Source: Candidatus Pseudomonas phytovorans
GTDB lineage: Bacteria; Pseudomonadota; Gammaproteobacteria; Pseudomonadales; Pseudomonadaceae
Direction: 5' to 3'
Assembly (NCBI GenBank): GCA_029202525.1
Contig: CP119325.1
Span: forward strand, 571,001 to 635,000
DNA length: 64,000 bases
Position numbers and translations under genes: made by a program. Positions 1-9,297 of this stretch are shown piece after piece; position 1 is the stretch's first letter, and every line of letters starts with the position of its first letter. The notes under the pieces are model-generated. The model made no database searches, had not been told where the DNA came from, and worked only from the letters and a program-made list of their open reading frames with translations.

Positions 1-180
1 GCCATCGACCCAGGCCAGTGCCGAGTGGGTTGGCTCACTCGGGTCCAGCAGGCGCTGCCAACTGCTCAGGCTGACCTCATCGGCCAACTCGGTTTCATAA
101 AAGTGCAGGTAGGCCTGCCACAGGGCGAGCCAGGCTGCATGGTCTTGGGCGCTGACGGAGCGCAGGGTAACGCTGGGCAT
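1..180 (-). CDS. GNAT-family N-acetyltransferase, 5' part only
   Basis: Reading leftward from an ATG at 178-180 there are 60 uninterrupted codons to the window edge. The start MPSVTLRSVSAQDH and the following WLALWQAYLHFYE segment resemble the N-terminus of GNAT acetyltransferases, which move acetyl groups from acetyl-CoA to amines. The acetyl-CoA-binding motif is outside the window, so the substrate cannot be judged. An AAGGAA ribosome site precedes the ATG, and the start is 12 bp after the stop of the PaiB-like gene, so the two are probably one transcript. In Bacillus, PaiA (a polyamine acetyltransferase) is paired with PaiB; whether this is a PaiA equivalent is an inference. Confidence 0.72.
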   Translation of the reverse strand, partial: MPSVTLRSVSAQDHAAWLALWQAYLHFYETELADEVSLSSWQRLLDPSEPTHSALAWVDG

Positions 181-192
181 GGGGCTTTTCCT

Positions 193-822
193 TCACAGTT
201 GGCGCATGTGCGCCGCGAGTTGGTTGTCCAGTTGATCGGGGCTGGCGCTCAGGCCTTCGCGCACGCCGGCGATGTCCTGTTCAGAGCGGTTCTGGCTGAG
301 CTTGCGCGCACCTTGCAGGCGGGCAATGGGCAGGCGAATGCCGACAATGGCGCGGAGCATGCCGTCGATGTAGTCAGCCGGTGCGTCGTCCACCTTCCAC
401 TGTTCGCTGCGCCCCTGTTCGTGGCGCTGGGTCAGGCGGCTGACGATAGTCAGCAGTTTTGCTGCGTCGTGGATCACCTCGGCCGGGCCATAGGCGTGCA
501 CGGCCAGGTAGTTCCAGGTTGGCACTACCTTCGGGTTATCAGCTTTGCTCGGGTAGTAGCTGGGGCTGACATAGGCATCCGCGCCGGGGAACACCAGCAG
601 GGCTTCTGCGCCTTGCTCCAGGTCCTGCCATTGGCGGTTGGCCCGTGCCAGGTGCGCATAGACGGTGCCGAACTCGCCTTCGCCAGTGTCGACCAGCACC
701 GGCAGGTGTGTGGCCAACAGGCCCTGCTCGCCTTGGCTGACCAGCACGGCCAGGCGGGTGTCGAGCATGTGTTGGTGCAGGCGACCGAGGTCGTGTTCCT
801 GGTGAGGTTTACTGTTGTACAT
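193..822 (-). CDS. PaiB-family FMN-binding negative transcriptional regulator
   Basis: 209 aa beginning MYNSKPHQEHD. The ATG at 820-822 is preferred over an upstream ATG at 849 because it has an AAGGAA ribosome site and matches the usual PaiB start. The length fits the family (about 200-215 aa). The HLARANRQW, AYVSPSYYPSKA and VPTWNYLAVHAYG segments are typical of the PaiB split-barrel flavin-binding fold. Family members are described as negative regulators in Bacillus, but direct DNA binding is poorly established. The acetyltransferase gene follows 12 bp downstream. The pair is divergent from the MocR regulator at 912, so the gap of about 90 bp should hold both promoters. Confidence 0.85.
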   Translation of the reverse strand: MYNSKPHQEHDLGRLHQHMLDTRLAVLVSQGEQGLLATHLPVLVDTGEGEFGTVYAHLARANRQWQDLEQGAEALLVFPGADAYVSPSYYPSKADNPKVVPTWNYLAVHAYGPAEVIHDAAKLLTIVSRLTQRHEQGRSEQWKVDDAPADYIDGMLRAIVGIRLPIARLQGARKLSQNRSEQDIAGVREGLSASPDQLDNQLAAHMRQL

Positions 823-911
823 GCTCGGTTTCCTTGTGCAATGTGCCATCCTAGGCAGGCTATTGGTTCTGGGTAAGAGCCATTACCGTCTGTTTTGATA
901 GGTCCAATACC

Positions 912-2441
912 ATGAGCGAACGCCCCCTCATCCTGCCTTTCGACCCTGCCGGGATTGCCCTGGATCGCCGGCGCGGGCTCAGCCAGCAGTTGTACCAGGC
1001 GCTGCGTGCGCGGGTACTCGACGGCCGTCTGAGCAGTGGCACGCGACTACCGGCCACCCGCGACCTGGCCGCCATGTTGGCGCTGTCACGCAACAGCGTG
1101 GTGCGGGCCTATGACCAGTTGTACGCGGAGGGCTATATCGAAAGCCGGGTGGGCGATGGCACCTATGTAAGCCGGCTACCGAAACTATCCACACAAGTAT
1201 CCACAGGGTTATCCCATGGGTTATCAACAGATTTATCCACATTTTCGGCGGAAGTAACTGAGGATTTATCCAGTGCCCGGCGTTCCAGCGAAGCTTTGCA
1301 GCGTCTGAAAAATAATCACTTGCCGCCGCCAAGGCGCGGGCAACCGCGTGCTTTTCGCGTTGGCATCCCAGCGTTCGACCTGTTCCCATTTGACGTCTGG
1401 GCCAAGCTGCAGGCGGGTTTCTGGCGAAATCCGGCCCCCGCGCAACTCGGTTATGGCGACCCGGAGGGCGAGCCGATGCTGCGCGAACTGATCGCGGCCT
1501 ACTTGCGTCGCTCGCGCGGGCTGAGCTGCATGGCTGAACAAATTGTGATCACCAGTGGCGCGCAGCAGGCCATTAGCCTTTGTGCACAGCTGCTGCTGCA
1601 GCCTGGCGACGGTGTGGCTGTGGAAAACCCTGGCTATCGGGCGGCCGGTCATGCCTTCGCGCTGGCAGGCGGCCGGTTGTTTGGCGTACCGGTGGATGAA
1701 GAGGGGATGGACTGCGGTCGGCTCGGGCAGTTGCAGGGTTGCCGGCTGGCCTATGTGACGCCTGCTCACCAGTATCCGACCGGGGTGACCATGAGCCTGG
1801 CGCGCCGCCTGAAATTGCTGGCATGGGCTGACCGTAGTGATGGCTGGATCATCGAGGACGACTACGACGGTGAGTACCGATACAGCGGCGCGCCATTGGC
1901 CCCGCTTGCGGCACTCGACCAGCACGGGCGGGTGCTGTATGTCGGCACCTTCGGCAAAATCGCCTTTCCGGCGCTGCGCCTGGGTTATCTGGTGCTGCCG
2001 CCGCAGCTGGCTCAGGCGTTTAGCCAGGCCAAGGCGTTGGCGGTGCGGCATTCAGAGGTGAGCAGCCAATGCGTGATGGCCGAGTTCATGGCCCGTGGGC
2101 ATTTTCAGCGGCATATCCGGCGCATGCGCAAGGCGGCGTTAAGCCGGCGCAATGTGCTCAAGGCCGGCTGGCCTGTGGATATTCCAGGCTTGGGCGCCAT
2201 GCCGGCAGTGGCGGCAGGGCTGCATGTGAAGGTCGATGTGGATAACTTTGCGAGGGAGCAAGAATTGGTGGCCAAGGCCGAAGCGGTGGGGGTGGAGGTG
2301 ACGCCGCTCAGTAATTTCTGGTTGGCGGACAGCGAGGTACCTGTGGATAAGCGGGCAGGGCTGGTGCTGGGGTTTGCGGCAGTGCCGGAAGGTGAGATTG
2401 CCGAGGCGCTGATGAAACTGCGTAAGGCGTGGAAAAAGTGA
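912..2441 (+). CDS. MocR-type GntR/aminotransferase-fold transcriptional regulator
   Basis: 509 aa. Residues 1-88 are a GntR winged helix (LPATRDLAAML, SRNSVVRAYDQL, GDGTYVS). Residues about 145-509 are a type-I PLP aminotransferase fold, with the IIEDDYDGEYRY motif (about 313-324) and the presumed PLP lysine K349 in GTFGKI. Such proteins sense PLP or amino compounds and usually control a divergent neighbour, here the PaiB/GNAT pair. The linker, residues 91-120, is odd: it repeats a four-residue L-S-T-x unit encoded by 12-bp DNA repeats that resemble DnaA boxes (separate entry). No frameshift is seen. Confidence 0.93.
   Translation: MSERPLILPFDPAGIALDRRRGLSQQLYQALRARVLDGRLSSGTRLPATRDLAAMLALSRNSVVRAYDQLYAEGYIESRVGDGTYVSRLPKLSTQVSTGLSHGLSTDLSTFSAEVTEDLSSARRSSEALQRLKNNHLPPPRRGQPRAFRVGIPAFDLFPFDVWAKLQAGFWRNPAPAQLGYGDPEGEPMLRELIAAYLRRSRGLSCMAEQIVITSGAQQAISLCAQLLLQPGDGVAVENPGYRAAGHAFALAGGRLFGVPVDEEGMDCGRLGQLQGCRLAYVTPAHQYPTGVTMSLARRLKLLAWADRSDGWIIEDDYDGEYRYSGAPLAPLAALDQHGRVLYVGTFGKIAFPALRLGYLVLPPQLAQAFSQAKALAVRHSEVSSQCVMAEFMARGHFQRHIRRMRKAALSRRNVLKAGWPVDIPGLGAMPAVAAGLHVKVDVDNFAREQELVAKAEAVGVEVTPLSNFWLADSEVPVDKRAGLVLGFAAVPEGEIAEALMKLRKAWKK
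1185..1274 (+). repeat. 12-bp tandem array of DnaA-box-like 9-mers inside the MocR gene
   Basis: Nine-mers start at exact 12-bp steps: CTATCCACA (1185), GTATCCACA (1197), TTATCCCAT (1209), TTATCAACA (1221) and TTATCCACA (1233, identical to the DnaA-box consensus). A sixth, TTATCCAGT, lies at 1266. The same gene holds TGTGGATAT at 2174-2182 and perfect reverse boxes TGTGGATAA at 2237-2245 and 2342-2350. The array encodes the L-S-T repeats of the interdomain linker. It could simply be a slippage-generated linker repeat; DnaA binding is untested. Confidence 0.7.
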
Positions 2442-2456
2442 ATGGGGCCGCTGTGC

Positions 2457-2534
2457 GGCCCTTCGCGGGCACGCCCGCTCCCACAGAGCTCGGCGGTTAC
2501 ACGATCAATGTGGGAGCGGGCGAGCCCGCGAAGA
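2457..2534. repeat. REP pair (inverted)
   Basis: Two P. putida-type REP palindromes, each with the GCGGG-NN-GCCCGC core next to CTCCCACAG, face each other at about 2457-2486 and 2509-2534. They lie between the convergent MocR and polyamine-binding-protein genes. A GGGGCCGC-TGT-GCGGCCC hairpin (2444-2462) overlaps the left unit and may help end the MocR transcript. Confidence 0.85.
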
Positions 2535-2541
2535 ATCCAAC

Positions 2542-3644
2542 TCAGGTTCCAGACTTGATCCGCGTCCAGGCCCGGGTCCGCGCCCGTTCTGCATCCCGTG
2601 CCAAAGGCTTGAGCGTGTACAGCTTGGCCATCGCCTCCGCGGTCGGGTACAGGTTGGGGTTGTTGCGAATCGCCGGGTTCACCTTGTCGGTCGCATCCTT
2701 GTTCGGGTTGGGGTACCCGACAAAGTCGCTGATCGGCGCAATCACCTCTGGCCGCAGCAGGTAGTTGATGAACGTATGGGCATCCTCCGGGTTGGCCGCA
2801 TTTTTCGGAATCGCCAGCATGTCGAACCAGATCGGTGCGCCTTCCTTGGGCAGGCGCATGTCCACCACCACGCCGTTCTTGGCCTCATGGGCTCGGTTGG
2901 CGGCCTGCGAGAAGCTGCCGCTGTAACCCACCGCCACGCAGATGTCGCCATTGGCGATGTCTGCCATGTACTTCGAGGAATGGAAGTAGGTGATGTATGG
3001 GCGAATCTTCAACATCAGCGCCTCAGCCTTTTTGTAGTCGGCCGGTTGGTCACTGTTCGGTGGCAAACCCAGGTACTGCAAGGCCAGTGGCAGAATCTCC
3101 GACGGTGAGTCGAGCAGGGCCACGCCGCACTGCTTGAGCTTGGCGATGTTCTCTTCCTTGAAGATCAGGTCCCAGCTGTCCACCGGCGCGTTGTCGCCGA
3201 GCGCTGCCTTGACCTTGGCCGGGTTGAAGCCGATCAACACGGTGCCGTACATGTACGGCACGGCAAACTTGTTGCCCGGGTCGTTGGCCTCGATCAGTTT
3301 CATCAGCGCCGGGTCCAGGTGCTGCCAGTTCGGCAGCTTGCTGCGGTCCAGCGGCTGGAACACCCCGGCTTCGATCTGCTTGGCGAGGAACACGTTGGAC
3401 GGCACAACCACGTCATAGCCCGAGTTACCGGTGAGCAGCTTGGCCTCGAGCGCTTCATTGGTGTCGAAAATGTCGTAGATCAGCTTGACGCCGCTGTCTG
3501 CCTGGAAGCCGGCCAAGGTCTGCGGGGTGATGTAGTCGAACCAGTTATACACACGCAAGGTACGCTGCTCGGCCTGGGCTTGCAGGGCACCGGTGAACAG
3601 GGTGGCAGCGATGAACGGGGCGAGCAGACGCTTGAGTCGGACCA

Positions 3645-3645
<1 letters not shown>
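2542..3645 (-). CDS. Periplasmic polyamine (putrescine) ABC transporter binding protein, PotF/SpuD-like
   Basis: 367 aa with a clear signal peptide (about residues 1-25, MVRLKRLLAPFIAATLF..., cleavage near AQA-EQ). The mature start TLRVYNWFDYITP and segments such as YDIFDTNEALEAKLLTGNSGYD and VPYMYGTVLIGFNP are diagnostic of PotF/SpuD-type putrescine-binding proteins. The ATG shares one base with the stop of the upstream deacetylase gene (TAATG), indicating translational coupling. No permease or ATPase gene is adjacent, so it must either dock onto a transporter encoded elsewhere or act as a sensor. Confidence 0.93.
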
Positions 3646-4687
<1,042 letters not shown>

Positions 4688-4688
<1 letters not shown>

Positions 4689-4695
4689 TGTTGTT
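4688..4695 (-). promoter_or_regulatory. Candidate Crc/Hfq A-rich target at the deacetylase start
   Basis: Read on the minus strand, GGAG is followed by AACAACAA, whose last A is the A of the ATG. This is a perfect AANAANAA (CA) motif in the position where Hfq/Crc represses translation of catabolic mRNAs in pseudomonads. The functional assignment is inferred from the motif and its position only. Confidence 0.5.
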
Positions 4696-4810
4696 CTCCG
4701 GTAGGTACTGGCGTTGGTCCATTGTCATGGGCGGCTCAGTAGGGGAGAACGACGCAAACGGCCAAAAGGGGATCGATGTGGCCAAGCTCTTTGGCCGAGT
4801 TTCCCTGTGC

Positions 4811-4908
4811 TGGCCTCTTCGCGGGCTCGCCCGCTCCCACAGGTATCCCACCACATTCGGGCCTTGCGCGGTCCCTGTGGGAGCGGGCAAGCCCGCGAAG
4901 GGGCCGGA
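4811..4908. repeat. REP pair (inverted)
   Basis: REP units at about 4811-4843 and 4873-4908, with GGCC extensions. They lie just past the AraC-type regulator's stop (4914) and upstream of the deacetylase gene, in a 225-bp gap that shows nothing else clear. Confidence 0.87.
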
Positions 4909-4913
4909 ACAGG

Positions 4914-5906
4914 TCAACCGCGAAAATGGCTGGGCGCCACGCCGCTCCAACGCTGAAAGGCATGCCGGAAGCTGGCCGTCTCGCTGAACCCCAAAGTCTC
5001 GGCAATGCGGTAGATCGGCATCTGCTCATCAGCCAGCAACTGCTTGGCCCGCTCAAACCGCAATTCGTCCAGCAGCTGTTGATAACTACTACCCAGCGCC
5101 TGCAAATGCCGGCGCAAGGTGCGCGACGAGCAGTTCATCTGCCGTGCCAGGCCTTCCAGCCCGGGTGCGGCGTCCAATTGCTGTGCCAGCAACTGGCGAA
5201 TCCGCCCCAGCCAGGCCTGGCGGCCGGTGAACTCCAGGTTCAGGCGCCGGCAGCGCTCGCTCATGGCTTTGTGGGTAATCGGGTCGGCCAGCGGCAACGG
5301 CGTGTCCAGCCAGCGCCGTTCAAAGGCAAAGGCATTGTCCTCGGCAGCGAAACCGACCGGGCACTGGAATGCACCGGCATAGCTCGCGTGGTAGCCCGGG
5401 CGGGGGTGTTCGAAGCGGGCGCCCAGCAACGGCAAAGGGCGGCCGAGGAGGTCGTCGCAGATCACTTTCAGCGAGACCAGGCAAAACTCCGCATTGAAAG
5501 CGCTCAACGTCGGGCTGTCGTGATAATCGCTGGCGCTGAACCACACCCGCTGGCCATCGTCGAGCAAGCGCAGCTTGAAGACTGTTCCCAGCAGTGCCGG
5601 ATACTGCAACGCCAGGCGCAGGGCGTCACCCAAAGTGGCACTGGACAGTAAGGCGTAACCGAGCATGCCGTAGCACGACACATGCATGCGCCGGCCCAGT
5701 TCCAGGCCGATGTCCTCGCGCCGGGCCACGGCGTTGGCGCATACCTGCAGTTCCTGCTGGGTGGTGATGCGTGCATCGGCGTGGCCAAGGTCTGCCGGGC
5801 CAATGCCGCTGCCGGCCAGCAGCGCCGAAGCCTCGCAACCGTCTGCCTGGAAGACGTTGAGGATCAGCGAAACCGCGTTGAGGGTGGTCAGGTGGCTGTG
5901 CAGCAT
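4914..5906 (-). CDS. AraC-family transcriptional regulator
   Basis: 330 aa from the ATG at 5904-5906 (MLHSHLTTLNAVS). The frame stays open upstream to 6017, but that part crosses the aspA terminator region and reads poorly, so the later start is preferred, although its ribosome site is weak. Residues about 15-190 resemble the N-terminal ligand-binding arm of the OruR/ArgR/AraC type. The C-terminal ~100 residues carry two helix-turn-helices (MNCSSRTLRRHLQALG and PIYRIAETLGFSETASFRHAF). The effector is unknown. It lies in tandem upstream of the polyamine genes but is separated from them by a REP pair. Confidence 0.88.
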   Translation of the reverse strand: MLHSHLTTLNAVSLILNVFQADGCEASALLAGSGIGPADLGHADARITTQQELQVCANAVARREDIGLELGRRMHVSCYGMLGYALLSSATLGDALRLALQYPALLGTVFKLRLLDDGQRVWFSASDYHDSPTLSAFNAEFCLVSLKVICDDLLGRPLPLLGARFEHPRPGYHASYAGAFQCPVGFAAEDNAFAFERRWLDTPLPLADPITHKAMSERCRRLNLEFTGRQAWLGRIRQLLAQQLDAAPGLEGLARQMNCSSRTLRRHLQALGSSYQQLLDELRFERAKQLLADEQMPIYRIAETLGFSETASFRHAFQRWSGVAPSHFRG

Positions 5907-5997
5907 GCTGGGTAATCCCGAGGGCCTGGGACGTATTATGGAGCAAGTTGTGTGCCGAAACCCTGAGGACGCTGCGCACCCCCAGGATCTGTCAGGC

Positions 5998-6030
5998 AAA
6001 AAAAAGGCCCGAAGCATTGGCTCGGGCCTT
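5998..6030 (-). terminator. Intrinsic terminator of aspA
   Basis: On the minus strand a GGCCCGAG/CTTCGGGCC stem (6006-6028) is followed by eight T (5998-6005). It lies 55 bp past the aspA stop. Confidence 0.85.
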
Positions 6031-6084
6031 GAAAGGTTGAGAGGTGTCTAGTCCCTTAACCTGGTGAGACAGTTTGCAGCCGGG

Positions 6085-7509
6085 TTACGCCTTCAGCGGC
6101 ACCAGACGTGGAGCGATCATGTTTTCCGGACGCAGGATGTCGTTGAGCATCTCTTCGTCCAGCAGCTGTTCTTCGCGCACCAGTTCCAGCACGCCGCGGC
6201 CGGTTTCCAGGGCAACACGGGCGATACGGGTGGCGTTTTCGTAGCCGATGTACGGGTTCAGGGCGGTGACCAGGCCGATCGAGTGCTCGACCAGTTCACG
6301 GCAGCGCTGTTCGTTGGCAGTGATGCCGACGATGCAGTGCTCGCGCAGCATGTCCATGGCGCGTTGCAGCAGGCGGATCGAGTCGAAGATCTTGTAGGCG
6401 ATCAGCGGCTCCATCACGTTCAGCTGCAGCTGGCCACCTTCGGCGGCGACGGTCAGGGCCAGGTCGTTGCCCATGATGGCGAAGGCCACCTGGTTGACGG
6501 CTTCCGGGATAACCGGGTTGACCTTGCCTGGCATGATCGAGCTGCCTGGCTGACGCGCTGGCAGGTTGATCTCGTTGATGCCGGTACGTGGGCCGCTGGA
6601 CAGCAGGCGCAGGTCGTTGCAGATCTTCGACAGCTTGACCGCAGTACGCTTGAGCATGCCGGAGAACAGCACGAAGGCGCCCATGTCGGAGGTGGCTTCG
6701 ATCAGGTCGGCAGCCGGTACCAGCGGCTGGCCGCTGATGAGTGCCAGGCGCTGTACGGCGAGCATCTGGTAGCCCGGGTCGGCGTTGATGCCGGTACCGA
6801 TGGCAGTGCCACCCAGGTTGATTTCGGTCAGCAGCTCAGGCGCCAGCGAACGCAGACGGTTGAGGTCTTCGGTCATGGTGGTGGCGAAGGCGCGGAATTC
6901 CTGGCCCAGGGTCATCGGCACGGCGTCCTGCAGCTGGGTACGGCCCATCTTCAGTACGTGGTCGAACTCTTTACCTTTGGCAGCGAAGGCCTGGATCAGG
7001 CTGTCGAGGCTGGCCAGCAGCGCGTCGTGACCCAGCAGCAGGCCCAGACGGATTGCGGTCGGGTAGGCGTCGTTGGTCGACTGCGCCATGTTCACATCGT
7101 TGTTCGGGTGCAGGTACTGGTACTCACCCTTCTGGTGGCCCATGGCCTCCAGCGCGATGTTGGCGATCACTTCGTTGGCGTTCATGTTGGTAGAGGTACC
7201 AGCACCGCCTTGAATCATGTCCACCACGAACTGCTCGTGGTAGTCGCCCTTGATCAGTCGTGCACAGGCTGCGCTGATCGCGGCGTGCTTGGCATCGCTC
7301 AGGTGCCCCAACTCCCGGTTGGCATCAGCAGCGGCCTGCTTGACCATCGCCAGGCCGACTACCAGCTTCGGGTAGTGCGACAGCGGAACGCCGGAGAGAT
7401 GGAAGTTGTTGGCAGCGCGCAGAGTCTGGATGCCGTAGTAGGCATCAGCAGGAACTTCAAGGGTACCCAACAGATCTTTTTCGACGCGGAACGATGCAGC
7501 GGAGGACAT
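6085..7509 (-). CDS. aspA: Aspartate ammonia-lyase (aspartase)
   Basis: 474 aa from MSSAASFRVEKDLLG; a start four codons earlier is possible. It belongs to the fumarase/aspartase superfamily and converts L-aspartate to fumarate and ammonia in the cytosol. The superfamily signature GSSIMPGKVNP with its catalytic-loop serines is intact, as are the conserved segments GGAGTSTNMN and NDVNMAQSTND. Length is normal for AspA (about 470-480). It is monocistronic, with a strong terminator downstream, and divergent from the HypT-like regulator across 182 bp. Confidence 0.96.
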   Translation of the reverse strand: MSSAASFRVEKDLLGTLEVPADAYYGIQTLRAANNFHLSGVPLSHYPKLVVGLAMVKQAAADANRELGHLSDAKHAAISAACARLIKGDYHEQFVVDMIQGGAGTSTNMNANEVIANIALEAMGHQKGEYQYLHPNNDVNMAQSTNDAYPTAIRLGLLLGHDALLASLDSLIQAFAAKGKEFDHVLKMGRTQLQDAVPMTLGQEFRAFATTMTEDLNRLRSLAPELLTEINLGGTAIGTGINADPGYQMLAVQRLALISGQPLVPAADLIEATSDMGAFVLFSGMLKRTAVKLSKICNDLRLLSSGPRTGINEINLPARQPGSSIMPGKVNPVIPEAVNQVAFAIMGNDLALTVAAEGGQLQLNVMEPLIAYKIFDSIRLLQRAMDMLREHCIVGITANEQRCRELVEHSIGLVTALNPYIGYENATRIARVALETGRGVLELVREEQLLDEEMLNDILRPENMIAPRLVPLKA

Positions 7510-7642
7510 GATGTATATCATCTCGATTTAGACCCGGCACATGCCGGAATGGCGCTAATCCTAGGCCTGAAGCTGATTTTGCGGCCAATGCTGTTGCACG
7601 CTAACCTATGCACAAACGGCATAGTGTTTCATGTGACGCCAA

Positions 7643-7648
7643 TTGACA
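7643..7648 (+). promoter_or_regulatory. Possible -35 element for the HypT-like regulator
   Basis: A consensus TTGACA lies 43 bp upstream of the preferred GTG start. The matching -10 is poor (TTGGTG-like, near 7665-7671), so this is a tentative promoter in the aspA/regulator divergent gap. Confidence 0.3.
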
Positions 7649-7691
7649 TTCGAGCGTGTTCCATTTTGGTGCGCGCCGGGAGATGTGCTTC

Positions 7692-8624
7692 GTGAACCTT
7701 GAAAGCAAATGGCTGGAAGATTTCAGCGCACTGGCCGCCACCCGCAGTTTTTCCCAGGCGGCAGAGCGGCGTTTCGTCACCCAGCCGGCCTTCAGCCGGC
7801 GCATTCGCAGCCTTGAAGCGGCATTGGGCCTGCAGCTGGTGAATCGTTCCCGCACGCCTATCGAACTGACAGAGGCCGGCCAGCTGTTTCTCGTCACGGC
7901 GCGTACTGTTGTTGACCAGTTGAGCGAAATTCTCCGCCATTTGCACCATCTTGAAGGCGGGCAAGGCGAGGTGGTGCAGGTGGCTGCTGCACACTCCCTG
8001 GCCTCGGGCTTTTTCCCGCGTTGGGTAGCCCAGTTGCGCAACGACGGTTTGAACATTGCCACCCGCCTGGTTGCGACTAACGTCGGAGATGCCGTGCATG
8101 CATTACGCGAAGGTGGCTGCGACCTGATGCTGGCCTTCTATGACCCGGACGCGGCCCTGCAGATGGATGCCGAGATCTTCCCGTCGTTGCACATGGGCAA
8201 TACTGAAATGCTGCCGGTGTGTGCCGTGGATGCCGAGGGCCAGCCGTTGTTCGACCTGGAAGGCGAGGGCAGTGTGCCGCTGCTGGCCTATACGGCTGGC
8301 GCCTTCCTGGGGCGCTCGGTCAATTTGCTGCTGCGCCAGCGCAACCTGCGCTATACCACCGTCTATGAAACCGCCATGGCCGACAGCCTCAAGAGCATGG
8401 CGCTGGAGGGTATGGGTATCGCCTGGGTACCGCGCCTGTCGATGCGTGGCGAGCTGGAACGGGGCGAGTTGGCCGTGTGCGGCGGCAGCCAGTGGCACGT
8501 ACCACTGGAAATTCGCCTGTACCGCTGCGCCCTGGTGCGCAAGGCCAACGTCAGGCTGTTGTGGCGCAAGCTCGAAGGTGCGGCGGCGGTTGACCCAAAA
8601 GTCAGCCAAAGCCCCGAAAAATAA
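7692..8624 (+). CDS. LysR-family regulator resembling the hypochlorite sensor HypT (YjiE)
   Basis: 310 aa from a GTG at 7692 (NLESKWLEDFSALAAT). GGGAG about 9 nt upstream favours this over in-frame ATGs at 7656 and 7683. The N-terminus has the LysR helix-turn-helix (RSFSQAAERRFVTQPAFSRR) and the remainder is a substrate-binding-like domain. From recalled E. coli HypT sequence, the start (E-K-W-x-x-DF, FSQAA, QPAFSRRIR-LE) and AAAHSL after the linker match closely. HypT responds to hypochlorous acid by methionine oxidation; a like role here is an inference. It is divergent from aspA. Confidence 0.86.
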   Translation: MNLESKWLEDFSALAATRSFSQAAERRFVTQPAFSRRIRSLEAALGLQLVNRSRTPIELTEAGQLFLVTARTVVDQLSEILRHLHHLEGGQGEVVQVAAAHSLASGFFPRWVAQLRNDGLNIATRLVATNVGDAVHALREGGCDLMLAFYDPDAALQMDAEIFPSLHMGNTEMLPVCAVDAEGQPLFDLEGEGSVPLLAYTAGAFLGRSVNLLLRQRNLRYTTVYETAMADSLKSMALEGMGIAWVPRLSMRGELERGELAVCGGSQWHVPLEIRLYRCALVRKANVRLLWRKLEGAAAVDPKVSQSPEK

Positions 8625-8671
8625 GGCCCGACAGTTGGTCGCCGGGGTGCCTTAAATGCACCACCTTACGG

Positions 8672-8677
8672 TATACT
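8672..8677 (+). promoter_or_regulatory. Candidate -10 of the purEK promoter
   Basis: TATACT lies 119 bp upstream of purE, with no good -35 (GCCTTA at 17-bp spacing). Transcription from here would pass through both leader hairpins, including a terminator, before reaching purE. I see no other promoter between that terminator and the purE ATG. Confidence 0.45.
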
Positions 8678-8689
8678 GCGCGGCCTTTC

Positions 8690-8758
8690 GACCGGATGCG
8701 TCCGGTCCTGATCAGCAAACAAGCCACGCCGGTCGTCCCGCGTGGCTTGTTGTTTTTT
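8690..8758 (+). promoter_or_regulatory. purE leader: UNCG hairpin followed by an intrinsic terminator
   Basis: Hairpin 1 is a perfect 7-bp stem (8690-8696/8701-8707) capped by TGCG, a UNCG-type tetraloop. Hairpin 2 is a perfect 12-bp stem (8718-8729/8740-8751) with a 10-nt loop and a GTTTTTTG tract, so it looks like a strong terminator. CCGGTC at 8729-8734, mostly in loop 2, can pair with GACCGG of hairpin 1 in place of that hairpin's own 3' arm. It could be transcription attenuation of purEK, a small RNA, or the terminator of the upstream regulator gene. Confidence 0.6.
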
Positions 8759-8795
8759 GACGCGCCCACGGGCGCACAAGCGAAGAGGCTCGACG

Positions 8796-9287
8796 ATGAG
8801 TGCACTGGTTGGCGTGATCATGGGCTCCAAGTCCGATTGGTCCACCCTTAGCCACACCGCCGATATGCTGGAAAAACTCGGCATTCCCTACGAAGTGAAG
8901 GTGGTTTCCGCCCACCGCACCCCGGATCTGCTGTTCCAGTATGCCGAGGAGGCCGAAGGCCGCGGCATCGAGGTGATCATCGCCGGTGCCGGTGGCGCAG
9001 CCCACCTGCCAGGCATGTGCGCCGCCAAGACCCACTTGCCGGTGCTGGGTGTGCCGGTGCAGTCGTCGATGCTGTCGGGCGTCGATTCGCTGCTGTCGAT
9101 CGTGCAGATGCCAGCCGGTGTGCCGGTTGCCACCCTGGCCATCGGCCGTGCTGGCGCCATCAACGCTGCACTGCTGTCGGCGAGCATCCTGGGCGCCAAG
9201 TACCCGCAGTACCACGCGGCACTGAAGCAGTTCCGCACCGAACAGACCGACACCGTGCTGGACAACCCAGACCCGCGCCAGGCTTGA
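8796..9287 (+). CDS. purE: N5-carboxyaminoimidazole ribonucleotide mutase
   Basis: 163 aa from MSALVGVIMGSKSDW, the standard class I PurE start; the open frame upstream passes through the leader terminator and is not used. The protein rearranges N5-CAIR to CAIR in purine synthesis. Conserved elements: GSKSDW (substrate phosphate site), SAHRTPD with the catalytic histidine, and AGAGGAAHLPGM. purK starts 10 bp downstream, forming the usual purEK unit for the two-step route from AIR to CAIR. Confidence 0.97.
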   Translation: MSALVGVIMGSKSDWSTLSHTADMLEKLGIPYEVKVVSAHRTPDLLFQYAEEAEGRGIEVIIAGAGGAAHLPGMCAAKTHLPVLGVPVQSSMLSGVDSLLSIVQMPAGVPVATLAIGRAGAINAALLSASILGAKYPQYHAALKQFRTEQTDTVLDNPDPRQA

Positions 9288-9297
9288 GGCTTAACCC

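Noticed and set aside
1233..1241. A replication origin at the DnaA-box cluster
   Set aside because: There is no dnaA, dnaN, rpmH or AT-rich unwinding region here, and the boxes lie inside an intact coding sequence. Only a binding or titration site is considered.
6064..7695. 543-codon open frame opposite aspA
   Set aside because: It is the antisense shadow of aspA in high-GC DNA. Its translation is low-complexity (H/V/Q/A-rich) with no domain, while the aspA frame has all aspartase motifs.
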